Counted from the stretch's first letter, positions 1 to 5,740 are shown. The stretch is 5,854 nt of DNA from an uncultured Pseudomonadota bacterium (GCA_946885605.1 CAMPGR010000179.1:1-5854); one strand, 5' to 3'. A program made the numbers and translations. The notes: a model not told the origin generated them from the sequence alone.

Positions 1-723
1 CTCGCGGATCTCAAAGGCGACCTGCATCTTCACACCAAAGCCTCCGACGGCCACCACACCCTCGAGGAGATGGCTATCGCTGCACGCGGAGCGGGGCTGG
101 AGTACATCGCCGTCACGGAGCACTCGCGCCGGCTTGCCTTCGCGCGCGGGCTCGATCCGCAGAGATTGTCGAAGCAGGCGGACGAGATCGACCGCCTGAA
201 CGCAAAGCTCGAAGGCATCGCGGTGCTGAAAGGCATTGAAGTGGATATTCTGGAAGACGGCACCCTCGATCTGCCTGATTCCGCGCTCGAGCGCCTGGAT
301 ATCGTTGTCGGCGCGGTGCACGGCGGCTTCGATCTGCCGCGACGCCGGCAGACCGAGCGCATACTGCGCGCGCTGGAAAACCGCTACCTGACGATCCTTG
401 CCCATCCGAGCGGGCGATTGATCGGCAAGCGTGAGCCTTACGATATCGACATGCTCGCAGTCATCCGCCGCGCGAAAGCGCGTGGTTGCGCCCTGGAGTT
501 GAACGCGAACCCTGAACGGCTCGATCTCAACGACGTTTACTGCCAGATGGCGCGCGATGAAGGCGCGCTGCTCTGCATCGATTCCGATGCGCACAGCACG
601 CAGGAATTCGGCAACCTGGGCTATGGCATCGGCCAGGGGCGCCGCGGTTGGCTCGAGGCAAAGGACGTTCTCAACACCCGACCGTTAATGGAGCTCCGGA
701 AGCTCCTCGACGCCGGCCGATGA
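1..723 (+). CDS. polX: DNA polymerase X family protein, C-terminal PHP domain (5' partial)
   Basis: The reading frame is open from base 1 and ends at TGA 721-723, giving 240 residues without the N-terminus. They form a complete PHP phosphoesterase domain of the kind fused to bacterial PolX polymerases. Metal ligands are visible: GDLHLHT (H9, H11), D16, TEHS (E40, H41), GIEVDIL (E80), VHGGF (H107), AHPSGR (H135) and DSDAH (D194, D196, H197). The ELNANPERLDL segment is also typical of PolX. In this family the PHP domain uses bound metals for 3'-5' exonuclease and AP-site cleavage, while the missing N-terminal part does gap filling in base-excision repair. A complete bacterial PolX has about 570 residues, so roughly 330 lie upstream of the window. 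ATG 70 is internal and is not the start, because the HxH motif precedes it. A stand-alone PHP hydrolase is possible but less likely given the close PolX resemblance. Confidence 0.9.
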   Translation, partial: LADLKGDLHLHTKASDGHHTLEEMAIAARGAGLEYIAVTEHSRRLAFARGLDPQRLSKQADEIDRLNAKLEGIAVLKGIEVDILEDGTLDLPDSALERLDIVVGAVHGGFDLPRRRQTERILRALENRYLTILAHPSGRLIGKREPYDIDMLAVIRRAKARGCALELNANPERLDLNDVYCQMARDEGALLCIDSDAHSTQEFGNLGYGIGQGRRGWLEAKDVLNTRPLMELRKLLDAGR

Positions 724-749
724 GCAGCCCGACCAAGCGGCGCATGCCT

Positions 750-790
750 GTTGGGATGCCGGCCGCAGCGCGGCGTGCTGGAGCCCCAAC
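750..790. terminator. GC-rich compound inverted repeat between convergent genes, possible bidirectional terminator
   Basis: The 72-base gap between the polX stop (723) and the oxidoreductase stop (796) holds nested arms: GTTGGG (750-755) with CCCAAC (785-790), enclosing GCCGC (762-766) with GCGGC (770-774) around a 3-base loop. Its place between two converging genes suits a shared terminator. Neither side has a T-tract, so it is not a classical intrinsic terminator; it may act with Rho, stabilise 3' ends, or be chance in GC-rich DNA. Confidence 0.3.
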
Positions 791-795
791 CGCCG

Positions 796-2139
796 CTATG
801 CGCGCAAGACGCACTTTGCGTAAAGATCGGGAAAGATGCCGTCCGGATCGTATTTCGCCTTGAGTGCCCGGTACGATTCGCCGCCGTAGATGCGCCAGAA
901 TTCCTCCTCTGGGAAGAAGCTGTTGGAATAGAGCGACTTGATGCCGCCCAATTCCGCAACCTTCTGCTCGATCCTGCGGTTGAAGTAACCTCGCCCGTGC
1001 GCCTTGCGCGTGCGGATCACATCCCAGAAACCGAAATTGACGTACCACTCGTTGCGCATCGGGTAGAGGGTATAGCGGGATGCAGGCGTTTGGGGTCCGA
1101 TAGGACACACCCACATCGGCCAGATGTCGATTTCACGCGCATAGAACTCGAGAAACTCGGCGGCGCGCGCAAGCGGCACATCCACGTCCTGGATCACGGA
1201 TTCGGAACGCAGCCCGAGCAGCCTGTCGAGCGTCCCGGTGACGCCGACGCGGCTGTTCCAGCGCATGATGCGCGTGTAGGTCTGCGAGCCGAGCCGCTTG
1301 CGGCCGTAGATGCGGCGGAAGAGCGGGTTCTGTGCGAACACGTTCTTCGAGCACCAGAACCAGTCGGTGTCCCAGCGCCAGATAAAGTCGCGCACCGTCA
1401 GCCAGTCCTCGCGTTTCTCGGGAATCGAGCGGTAATAGATGTGCTCGAAGGTATAGTCGCTCACGTAGGGCGCGTGGTCGGCGAAACGGCCGAGCGTGAG
1501 AAAGAGCCGGTCCGGGCTGAAGAGCGTGCCGTCGATGAAGTCGGCATCGTTCTCCCGGCAATGCCGCTCGATCTGGGAGAAGAAGGACGCCGGGGTGGGG
1601 AAGGGCAGATGCTCGATCGCGACGTACGGCTTGACCGGTACCGCGCGTGCCTTGACGCGCAGCGCATAACCGAGCGTGCCGTAGGAGTTCGGAAAGCCGT
1701 AGAAAAGCTCCGCGTGCTCGTTGTCCGGCGTACAACGGTAGACTCGCCCGTCGCCGGCAAGCACGTCGAGCTCGCGTACCGCTTCATGGACGAGGCCGTA
1801 GCGATGCGATGAAGCCTCGATGCCCACGCCAGCCACCGCGCCGCCCAGCGTGATCGTTTTGAGTTGCGGAACGACCGCCGGCATCATGGCGTAGGTCAGG
1901 CACGCGTCGGTCAACGTCTCGTATGGGACCATGCCTTCCGCCTCGACGGTTCCCGCCTCGCGGTCGACGTGGAGGACGGCGGCGAAATGGCGGACGTCGA
2001 GCCTGCGTTGCGCGCCCACGCTACGGTCGCGAAAGAGGTTCGAAGTCTCCTTGGCCAGCCCGACGCTGCCGGTGCCCGCCTTCAACCTTGCCGCGAGCGC
2101 ATCACGCTTCGCGGCGTAGGCCTGCGTCGGGTCAGTCAT
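796..2139 (-). CDS. FAD-binding oxidoreductase, DHCR24-like / TmsA (BfaA)-type fatty-acid methylene reductase
   Basis: This 447-residue flavoprotein has a PCMH-type FAD-binding domain (about 45-170; glycine-rich ITLGGAVAGVGIEA at 96-109, SHRYGL at 111-116, GTLGY at 154-158). Its C-terminal half resembles 24-dehydrocholesterol reductase: FWxxxNVFAQNPLFR around 261-275, IDIWPMWVCP at 337-346, and EEEFW..YGG near 411-420. No membrane helix or signal peptide is obvious. Bacterial members next to a CFA-like methyltransferase (TmsA, BfaA) reduce the 10-methylene group on a phospholipid acyl chain to 10-methyl, with NADPH as electron donor. That role is inferred here from family and neighbour. The ATG overlaps the methyltransferase stop as ATGA (2139-2136), indicating translational coupling; only a poor ribosome-binding site (GGGGCGC) lies upstream. 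The stop is TAG 798-796. A sterol or other alkene reductase is an alternative, but the partner gene makes it less likely. Confidence 0.87.
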   Translation of the reverse strand: MTDPTQAYAAKRDALAARLKAGTGSVGLAKETSNLFRDRSVGAQRRLDVRHFAAVLHVDREAGTVEAEGMVPYETLTDACLTYAMMPAVVPQLKTITLGGAVAGVGIEASSHRYGLVHEAVRELDVLAGDGRVYRCTPDNEHAELFYGFPNSYGTLGYALRVKARAVPVKPYVAIEHLPFPTPASFFSQIERHCRENDADFIDGTLFSPDRLFLTLGRFADHAPYVSDYTFEHIYYRSIPEKREDWLTVRDFIWRWDTDWFWCSKNVFAQNPLFRRIYGRKRLGSQTYTRIMRWNSRVGVTGTLDRLLGLRSESVIQDVDVPLARAAEFLEFYAREIDIWPMWVCPIGPQTPASRYTLYPMRNEWYVNFGFWDVIRTRKAHGRGYFNRRIEQKVAELGGIKSLYSNSFFPEEEFWRIYGGESYRALKAKYDPDGIFPDLYAKCVLRA

Positions 2140-3407
2140 TCAGTAAGCGCCCCGGCGCGGCGCCGCGGCGTTTCGGGCAGCGCGGTTGCCTGCGCCTCCG
2201 CCTCATAGAGAAATGCGCGGCTCATCGGATAGCGCCCGCGAGTGACGTTCCCTTTTGCGAAGACGATCTGGAAGAGATGCGTGACGCCGAGCGGGGAGCG
2301 GAACATCTCGGCGCAGCCGTAGAGATAGACGCGCCACACGCGGCGGAACCGTTCGTCGAAGCGCCGCGGTTCGATCGCGTGGATCGACTCCCAGTTGCGC
2401 TCGAAGCGCTCCGCCCACGCGTCGAGCGTGAGCGCATAGTGGCGGCGCAGATTCTCGATATCGATCACTTCGAGCCCGGCGCGCTCCATCTCGACGATGA
2501 CCTCGGCAAGGCGCGGAATCCACCCGCCGGGAAAGACGTGCTTCCTGATGAAGTATTCGGTATTGGAGTGCCCGACATGACCGATGAAGTGCAGCATGCC
2601 GAGCCCGCCCTTCTTCAGGAACTTCGCGTGTGCGCGCACCACTTCTGCAATCTGGTCGCGTCCCGCGTGCTCGAGCACCCCGATGGACACGACCTTGTCG
2701 TACTCGCGACGCACGTCACGGAAATCGGTGTCTATCATCTCGAGCGTTCCGGTGAGCCGGCGCTTCTCGATCTCGCCGCGCACCATCTCGACCTGCTCGG
2801 TGGTGGTATTGATCCCCGTCACGCGCACGCCGTGGCGCTCGTGCGCGCGGAACATGAAACCGCCGAACCCGCAGCCGATGTCCACGACTTCCTCTCCCGG
2901 CGCCAGCCTCACTTTGCGGCACACGTGGTCGATCTTGTTCTGCTGTGCGGCTTCCAGAGTCGGCGTGCCTTCCTTCCAGTAGGCGCAGGTGTACATCATG
3001 TACGGATCGTCGAGCCAGAGCCGGTAGAACTCGGTGCCGAGCGCATAATGGAAGCGTGCGTTGCGCTTCGCCTGCTCCCAGCTTGCATTGGAGAATCGGA
3101 GCTCGTGCCAGCGGTTGGCGATGGCGACGAACGGGTTAGGGCGGTCGAGCCTTGCGGCCAGTCCGGCCGCAAGCGCGCGGCGCAGGCTCCCCTCGATGAT
3201 CAGATCGCCTTCGATGTACGAGTCGATGAGGCCGATATGACCGAAGGCCGCAGTGCGCCATTCGGCGCGTGGCGTGCGGAACGCAAGCGTGAATTCGGGT
3301 GTTCCGTCACGGTTGCGGAATTCGCTGCCGCCGGCGAAGCGGATCGCGAACGGGACTTCCGTCGCTTCTCCCGCACGCCGCAGCATCTTTTCGAGCAAGC
3401 CGCGCAT
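2136..3407 (-). CDS. SAM-dependent methyltransferase, cyclopropane-fatty-acyl-phospholipid synthase family (TmsB/BfaB-like)
   Basis: The 423-residue protein is clearly of the CFA synthase family. The SAM-binding motif I is VVDIGCGFGG (174-183). The residues that hold the catalytic bicarbonate in E. coli Cfa (C139, E239, H266, I268, Y317) have counterparts at C141 (YTCAYW), E246 (LEHAG), H273 and I275 (LHFIG), and Y324 (HYALTLDAW). These enzymes act at the membrane surface on cis double bonds of phospholipid acyl chains. The product is either a cyclopropane ring (Cfa) or a methylene branch (TmsB/BfaB). The coupled flavin reductase downstream favours the methylene route, but sequence alone cannot exclude Cfa activity. 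ATG 3407 is preceded by AGGAG at 9 bases' spacing. The C-terminal tail (about 400-423) is Ala/Arg-rich and probably not catalytic. The gene is first of a two-gene operon and lies 146 bases beyond the stress-protein stop, on the same strand. Confidence 0.9.
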   Translation of the reverse strand: MRGLLEKMLRRAGEATEVPFAIRFAGGSEFRNRDGTPEFTLAFRTPRAEWRTAAFGHIGLIDSYIEGDLIIEGSLRRALAAGLAARLDRPNPFVAIANRWHELRFSNASWEQAKRNARFHYALGTEFYRLWLDDPYMMYTCAYWKEGTPTLEAAQQNKIDHVCRKVRLAPGEEVVDIGCGFGGFMFRAHERHGVRVTGINTTTEQVEMVRGEIEKRRLTGTLEMIDTDFRDVRREYDKVVSIGVLEHAGRDQIAEVVRAHAKFLKKGGLGMLHFIGHVGHSNTEYFIRKHVFPGGWIPRLAEVIVEMERAGLEVIDIENLRRHYALTLDAWAERFERNWESIHAIEPRRFDERFRRVWRVYLYGCAEMFRSPLGVTHLFQIVFAKGNVTRGRYPMSRAFLYEAEAQATALPETPRRRAGALTE

Positions 3408-3416
3408 GCCGCTGTA

Positions 3417-3421
3417 CTCCT
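3417..3421 (-). promoter_or_regulatory. Ribosome-binding site of the methyltransferase
   Basis: CTCCT on the plus strand reads AGGAG on the coding strand, 9 bases before the ATG at 3407. This supports that start over in-frame alternatives. It is the only strong Shine-Dalgarno sequence in the two-gene operon, consistent with the second gene relying on coupling. Confidence 0.7.
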
Positions 3422-3458
3422 GCCGAATCGCAGGCGCGGAATGGGACTGCGCCGCGCC

Positions 3459-3472
3459 TCAACGTTGACGTT
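3459..3472. repeat. Overlapping palindromes upstream of the methyltransferase operon, possible operator
   Basis: TCAACGTTGA (3459-3468) is a perfect 10-base palindrome. It overlaps a second inverted repeat, AACGT-TG-ACGTT (3461-3472). They lie 52-65 bases upstream of the methyltransferase ATG, where an operator would be expected. Reading leftwards, a weak -10-like CATACT (3479-3474) comes just before them, without a recognisable -35 at 17 bases. The regulator is unknown, and short palindromes can occur by chance. Confidence 0.3.
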
Positions 3473-3524
3473 CAGTATGCCGGTACCATGGGCGAGCGCC
3501 GGGAGGCACCGCCCGGAGCAAGCG

Positions 3525-3536
3525 CGATTGTAATCG
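3525..3536. repeat. Inverted repeat CGATT-GT-AATCG between the stress-protein and methyltransferase genes
   Basis: Five-base perfect arms around a 2-base spacer lie 18 bases past the stress-protein stop. On the minus strand the site contains TACAAT (3532-3527), a good -10 match, but the expected -35 position (3555-3550, AGATTC) is a poor match. It could be an operator or part of a weak promoter for the lipid operon. There is no T-tract, so a terminator is unlikely. Confidence 0.22.
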
Positions 3537-3553
3537 GGTCCTGCTGGGGGAAT

Positions 3554-4051
3554 CTAGCGCGCCGCCGCGCGGCGCCCGGAAGCCTTCTCTCTGCGTGTGC
3601 GGCGCGCCGCAGTCTCCGGTTCGCCGCGGACGAGGAGCACGGGCACCGGGGACGCGCGCAGAACGCGCTCCGCGTCGCTGCCGAGGAGCAAGTGGGTCAC
3701 GCCGCGGCGGCCATGCGTGCCCATCACGATGAGATCGGCGCGCCACTTGCGCGCTTCGTCCAGTATGACATCGGCGACGCGTCCGGTCGTCTCCGGCATC
3801 GCGGTCTCGACCTTCACGCCGTGTCGCCCCGCATATGCCCGCGCGCGCTCCAGGATCTCCGTGCCCGCCGCAACGAGCGAATTCATGAGGTTTACCAACC
3901 CGATTTCCGGCGCGAGCACGAGCGGCGATTGGTCCAATACGTGCACCAGCTTCAGGCGGGCGTTGAGTGCTTTCGCGAGCTTGACCGCTTCCTTGAGTCC
4001 GCGCGTCGAAGTGTCGCTACCATCGACGGGAACGAGAATCCGCTTGTACAT
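3554..4051 (-). CDS. Universal stress protein (UspA family, ATP-binding type)
   Basis: This 165-residue protein is a single Usp domain. It opens with YKRILVPVDGSDTS (2-15), the usual first strand and nucleotide-contacting Asp. It also carries the ATP-binding signature G-x2-G-x9-G-S (G111, G114, G124, S125), followed by SPVPVLLVR (134-142). Members with this signature bind ATP and act as cytoplasmic dimers that aid survival under starvation, oxygen limitation or other stress; the target here is unknown. A basic Ala/Arg-rich tail (about 148-165) extends past the normal domain end. The start at 4051 is chosen because the Usp fold begins there and AAGGGA lies just upstream. The longer frame to 4126 would begin inside the FNR box. 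The gene is probably activated by an FNR-type regulator. The small YdaT-like gene lies upstream on the same strand. Confidence 0.92.
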   Translation of the reverse strand: MYKRILVPVDGSDTSTRGLKEAVKLAKALNARLKLVHVLDQSPLVLAPEIGLVNLMNSLVAAGTEILERARAYAGRHGVKVETAMPETTGRVADVILDEARKWRADLIVMGTHGRRGVTHLLLGSDAERVLRASPVPVLLVRGEPETAARRTRREKASGRRAAAR

Positions 4052-4055
4052 GGCA

Positions 4056-4061
4056 TCCCTT
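4056..4061 (-). promoter_or_regulatory. Ribosome-binding site deciding the stress-protein start
   Basis: TCCCTT on the plus strand reads AAGGGA on the coding strand, ending 4 bases before the ATG at 4051. Spacing is a little short but acceptable. Together with the Usp fold starting at MYKRILVP, it supports 4051 rather than the longer in-frame ATG at 4126. Confidence 0.55.
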
Positions 4062-4083
4062 TCTTCTGTGAGCTCCCAACCAC

Positions 4084-4089
4084 ATGGTA
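4084..4089 (-). promoter_or_regulatory. Candidate -10 element of the FNR-dependent stress-protein promoter
   Basis: ATGGTA on the plus strand reads TACCAT on the coding strand, matching TATAAT at four of six positions. It would place the transcript start at about 4077-4078. The FNR box would then be centred at about -41.5 to -42.5, the standard class II activator position, where no good -35 is needed. The 5' leader would be about 26 bases and include the AAGGGA ribosome-binding site. Confidence 0.5.
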
Positions 4090-4112
4090 CACGCACCCTG
4101 CGCGTGCAGCGG

Positions 4113-4126
4113 TTGATGTAAATCAA
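4113..4126. promoter_or_regulatory. FNR/Anr-type binding site (TTGAT-GTAA-ATCAA)
   Basis: This is a perfect match to the FNR consensus TTGAT-N4-ATCAA, with both 5-base half-sites intact. FNR-family regulators (FNR, Anr, FixK, Dnr) bind it when oxygen is low, or when nitric oxide is present in the case of Dnr. Its centre is 68 bases upstream of the stress-protein ATG and fits class II activation from the -10 at 4089-4084. Anr control of universal stress proteins is known in Pseudomonas. The regulator's identity is inferred, as no fnr-like gene lies in the window. Confidence 0.82.
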
Positions 4127-4188
4127 ATAGGGCGCGGCGTTCGAAAGACGACCGCTGCCGACTTGATCCTGGTTAACTCGCGCTCCCC

Positions 4189-4263
4189 GATGTCATGGTT
4201 ACATCAGGGTGCGTGGCCATTTTCGCGGATTATCCGGCATGCCGCAGTGTCAGGTGGTGTCAG
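4189..4263. repeat. Cluster of short repeats between the small-protein gene and the FNR box
   Basis: The intergenic stretch 4127-4259 and the last codon of the small gene hold several short elements. These are GATGT-7-ACATC (4189-4205), the odd palindrome CGGAT-T-ATCCG (4226-4236), the 8-base palindrome GGCATGCC (4236-4243), and two GTGTCAG copies in direct orientation 10 bases apart (4247-4253, 4257-4263). A ten-base period places both copies on one face of the helix. None has a T-tract suited to a terminator of the small gene. Individually they are weak. Confidence 0.25.
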
Positions 4264-4460
4264 TCACTGCGGTTGGGCCGCTCGCCATGGACTGCGTGCC
4301 GCTCCGTCCAGCGCTTTGCGCGGGCGATTGCGATGCGGATCGCCTGCCCTTCCGGATAGCCTTCCTCCAACAAGGCGTTGGCGATTTCGATCGCCTTCGC
4401 CCGCACTGTCGGGTGCAGGCGCTTCATCGAAACCGGATAGTCAGACGAGGTCCACGGCAT
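4260..4460 (-). CDS. Small conserved protein resembling the YdaT N-terminal region, function unknown
   Basis: This 66-residue product begins MPWTSSDYPVSMKRL and continues with VRAKAIEIANALLEEGYPEGQAI, then IAIARAKRW. The pattern (MPW..DYP.S.K.L, AIEIANALL..GY.EG.AI.IA..KA..W) recurs in small uncharacterised bacterial proteins and at the start of Bacillus YdaT-like proteins. This is from memory of the family, not a search. It looks cytoplasmic and helical, with a basic C-terminus, and has no signal peptide or membrane helix. The ATG at 4460 is chosen because the conserved segment starts exactly there. The ribosome-binding site is poor (GAG about 10 bases upstream). In-frame ATGs at 4550 and 4622 would add residues unlike the family. 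It lies upstream of the stress gene on the same strand, separated by 208 bases, so co-transcription is uncertain. Confidence 0.65.
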   Translation of the reverse strand: MPWTSSDYPVSMKRLHPTVRAKAIEIANALLEEGYPEGQAIRIAIARAKRWTERHAVHGERPNRSD

Positions 4461-4603
4461 GGCGGCGCTCGATGAGGCGTAGACCGGCAAAAGAACGCCC
4501 GGTTCGAATTTGATCGGGATCGATGGGACGCCTGTCGCGTGCGTCGACATGAGCGTAACCGCCGGGCACACGCGTGAATGGACTCTTAACGCGATGTCGA
4601 ACC

Positions 4604-4621
4604 TGCACGGCCGTCCGTGCA
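4604..4621. repeat. Perfect hairpin/inverted repeat TGCACGG-CCGT-CCGTGCA in the divergent intergenic region
   Basis: Seven-base perfect arms (4604-4610, 4615-4621) surround a 4-base centre. It sits in the 262 bases between the divergently read small-protein and ZIP genes, 102 bases before the proposed ZIP start. Possible roles are an operator for a dimeric regulator, perhaps metal-responsive, or a hairpin in the ZIP leader. I recognise no regulator consensus. No convincing sigma-70 promoter is visible in 4461-4722; TATGGT (4645-4650) lacks a matching -35. Confidence 0.35.
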
Positions 4622-4709
4622 ACCCGGTACGCGCCGTCCCGGTCTATGGTGGTAAGTCCTGTGACCAAGCCTGTTCCGCTGCTCATCACCTGCCGCCATC
4701 GAGATACCT

Positions 4710-4714
4710 GGAGG
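4710..4714 (+). promoter_or_regulatory. Ribosome-binding site fixing a TTG start for the ZIP transporter
   Basis: GGAGG lies 8 bases before an in-frame TTG (4723-4725), which is ideal spacing. No in-frame ATG follows until inside the transporter domain. The ATGs further upstream (4510, 4549, 4594) have no comparable site. Confidence 0.72.
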
Positions 4715-4722
4715 CCACTGAA

Positions 4723-5655
4723 TTGGAGACTGCCCGGAGGGCACTACCTTACAACTGGTCCCGAAGTCTGGCGGGCCACGCGCGCGCCCACCCGATAACC
4801 GCCATCGGCTTTGGGCTGGCACTCATCGGAGTGCTCGCGCTGCTCCTGCAAAGCCTGATCCATACCGTCACGCAACAGGCGCAAACGTACATCGGTTACG
4901 CCCTCATCGGAGGATGTGCCGGATTTGCGGCCACCGCGGCGGGCGCTGTGCCAGCGCTGTTCGTCCGCAACATCGCACCACGCTACGAAGATACCATGCT
5001 CGGATTCGCCGCCGGCGTAATGCTGGCTGCGAGCGCGTTTTCCCTCATTCTGCCAGCGCTCGAAGCAGGAACCGACATTACCGCAAGCACAGGGCTCGGC
5101 GCGGCGATCGTCGTGCTCGGCCTGGCGCTCGGTACGGCACTCATGCTCGGGCTCGACCGGTTTACCCCCCACGAGCACGACAAGACAGGTCCATGCGGGC
5201 CCGGGCACGAGCGTCTGAGCCGCCTCTGGCTCTTCGTCTTTGCGATCGCGTTGCACAACCTGCCGGAGGGCATGGCGATTGGTGTCGGCTTTGCACAGGG
5301 CGATATGTCAGTCGGATTGCCACTCACGAGTGCCATCGCGCTGCAGGATATTCCCGAAGGGCTGGCCGTGGCTCTCGCGCTGCGCGGCGCGGGTCTCGTC
5401 GCGTCAGGCTCGGTCCTTGTTGCCGCGGCAACCGGTCTTCTGGAACCGCTGGGGGCGCTGCTCGGCGTGGGGCTTTCCAGCGGCCTCGCGCTCGCGTATC
5501 CAATTGGGCTCGGGCTTGCTGCCGGGGCGATGATCTTCGTCGTGTCGCACGAGATCATTCCTGAAACGCATCGAAACGGTCACCAGACTCCCGCGACCCT
5601 GGGGCTCATGCTCGGCTTCGCCGTGATGATGACGCTCGACACGGCGCTCGGATAA
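4723..5655 (+). CDS. ZIP family divalent metal transporter (BbZIP/GufA type)
   Basis: With the TTG start, this inner-membrane protein has 310 residues and about nine hydrophobic segments (roughly 24-49, 55-83, 91-113, 122-144, 167-190, 196-219, 226-252, 258-279, 290-309). Metal-site residues match Bordetella BbZIP, offset by one: M100, H178, N179, E182 (HNLPEG), Q208, D209, E212 (QDIPEG) and E241. D90, D145, H276 and E277 also correspond. ZIP proteins move Zn, Fe, Mn or related divalent ions into the cytoplasm; the substrate here is unknown. A short His-containing loop (PHEHDK, 149-154) lies between the fourth and fifth segments. The frame stays open back to ATG 4510, giving 381 residues, but that extension is Cys/Arg-rich and unlike the family; BbZIP has 309 residues. 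The stop is TAA 5653-5655. A manganese riboswitch follows on the same strand under its own promoter. Confidence 0.93.
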   Translation: METARRALPYNWSRSLAGHARAHPITAIGFGLALIGVLALLLQSLIHTVTQQAQTYIGYALIGGCAGFAATAAGAVPALFVRNIAPRYEDTMLGFAAGVMLAASAFSLILPALEAGTDITASTGLGAAIVVLGLALGTALMLGLDRFTPHEHDKTGPCGPGHERLSRLWLFVFAIALHNLPEGMAIGVGFAQGDMSVGLPLTSAIALQDIPEGLAVALALRGAGLVASGSVLVAAATGLLEPLGALLGVGLSSGLALAYPIGLGLAAGAMIFVVSHEIIPETHRNGHQTPATLGLMLGFAVMMTLDTALG

Positions 5656-5703
5656 ATCTCGTGGACCCCCACCTCGCTTGGCGCGCGAAGAGCTGCGGCG
5701 CGT

Positions 5704-5732
5704 TCGACAGGAGACCCTGTTCACGTTAGAAT
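5704..5732 (+). promoter_or_regulatory. Sigma-70 promoter driving the riboswitch transcript
   Basis: TCGACA (5704-5709) and TAGAAT (5727-5732) each match the sigma-70 consensus at five of six positions, with an optimal 17-base spacer. Transcription would start near 5739-5740, just before the first paired bases of the riboswitch at 5741. The gene downstream therefore has its own promoter and need not depend on readthrough from the ZIP gene. Confidence 0.68.
5707..5720. repeat. Inverted repeat ACAGG-AGAC-CCTGT inside the promoter, possible operator
   Basis: Perfect 5-base arms with a 4-base centre overlap the end of the -35 and fill most of the spacer of the 5704-5732 promoter. A protein bound there would block RNA polymerase. 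It could instead form a weak hairpin after the ZIP gene; the following TTCACGTT is not a proper T-tract. Confidence 0.3.
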
Positions 5733-5740
5733 GCGCCCCA

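Noticed and set aside
751..1812. A 353-codon open frame on the plus strand
   Set aside because: It lies antisense to the FAD-binding oxidoreductase and shows no domain.
1923..3533. A 536-codon open frame on the plus strand
   Set aside because: It is antisense to the methyltransferase and the start of the oxidoreductase, which have clear conserved motifs. Its translation is Arg/Ala-rich with no recognisable domain, as expected for a shadow in GC-rich DNA.
4052..4126. A 25-residue N-terminal extension of the stress protein starting at ATG 4126
   Set aside because: It would begin inside the FNR box and span the promoter; the Usp fold starts at the ATG at 4051.
3299..4513. A 404-codon open frame on the plus strand
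   Set aside because: It is antisense to the stress protein, its promoter, the small gene and the methyltransferase start, with no family resemblance.
4461..4622. Longer forms of the small protein from ATGs at 4550 or 4622
   Set aside because: The added residues do not resemble the family, whose members start at MPW, and the 4622 form reaches across the hairpin at 4604-4621.
4744..5558. Two minus-strand open frames opposite the ZIP gene
   Set aside because: They mirror the GC-rich ZIP coding sequence; the ZIP frame has all the expected helices and metal ligands.
5661..5702. Short inverted repeats after the ZIP stop (GTGG/CCAC at 5661-5672; CGCGC/GCGCG at 5682-5702) as a terminator
   Set aside because: The stems are only 4-5 base pairs and no T-tract follows, so a terminator call is not supported.
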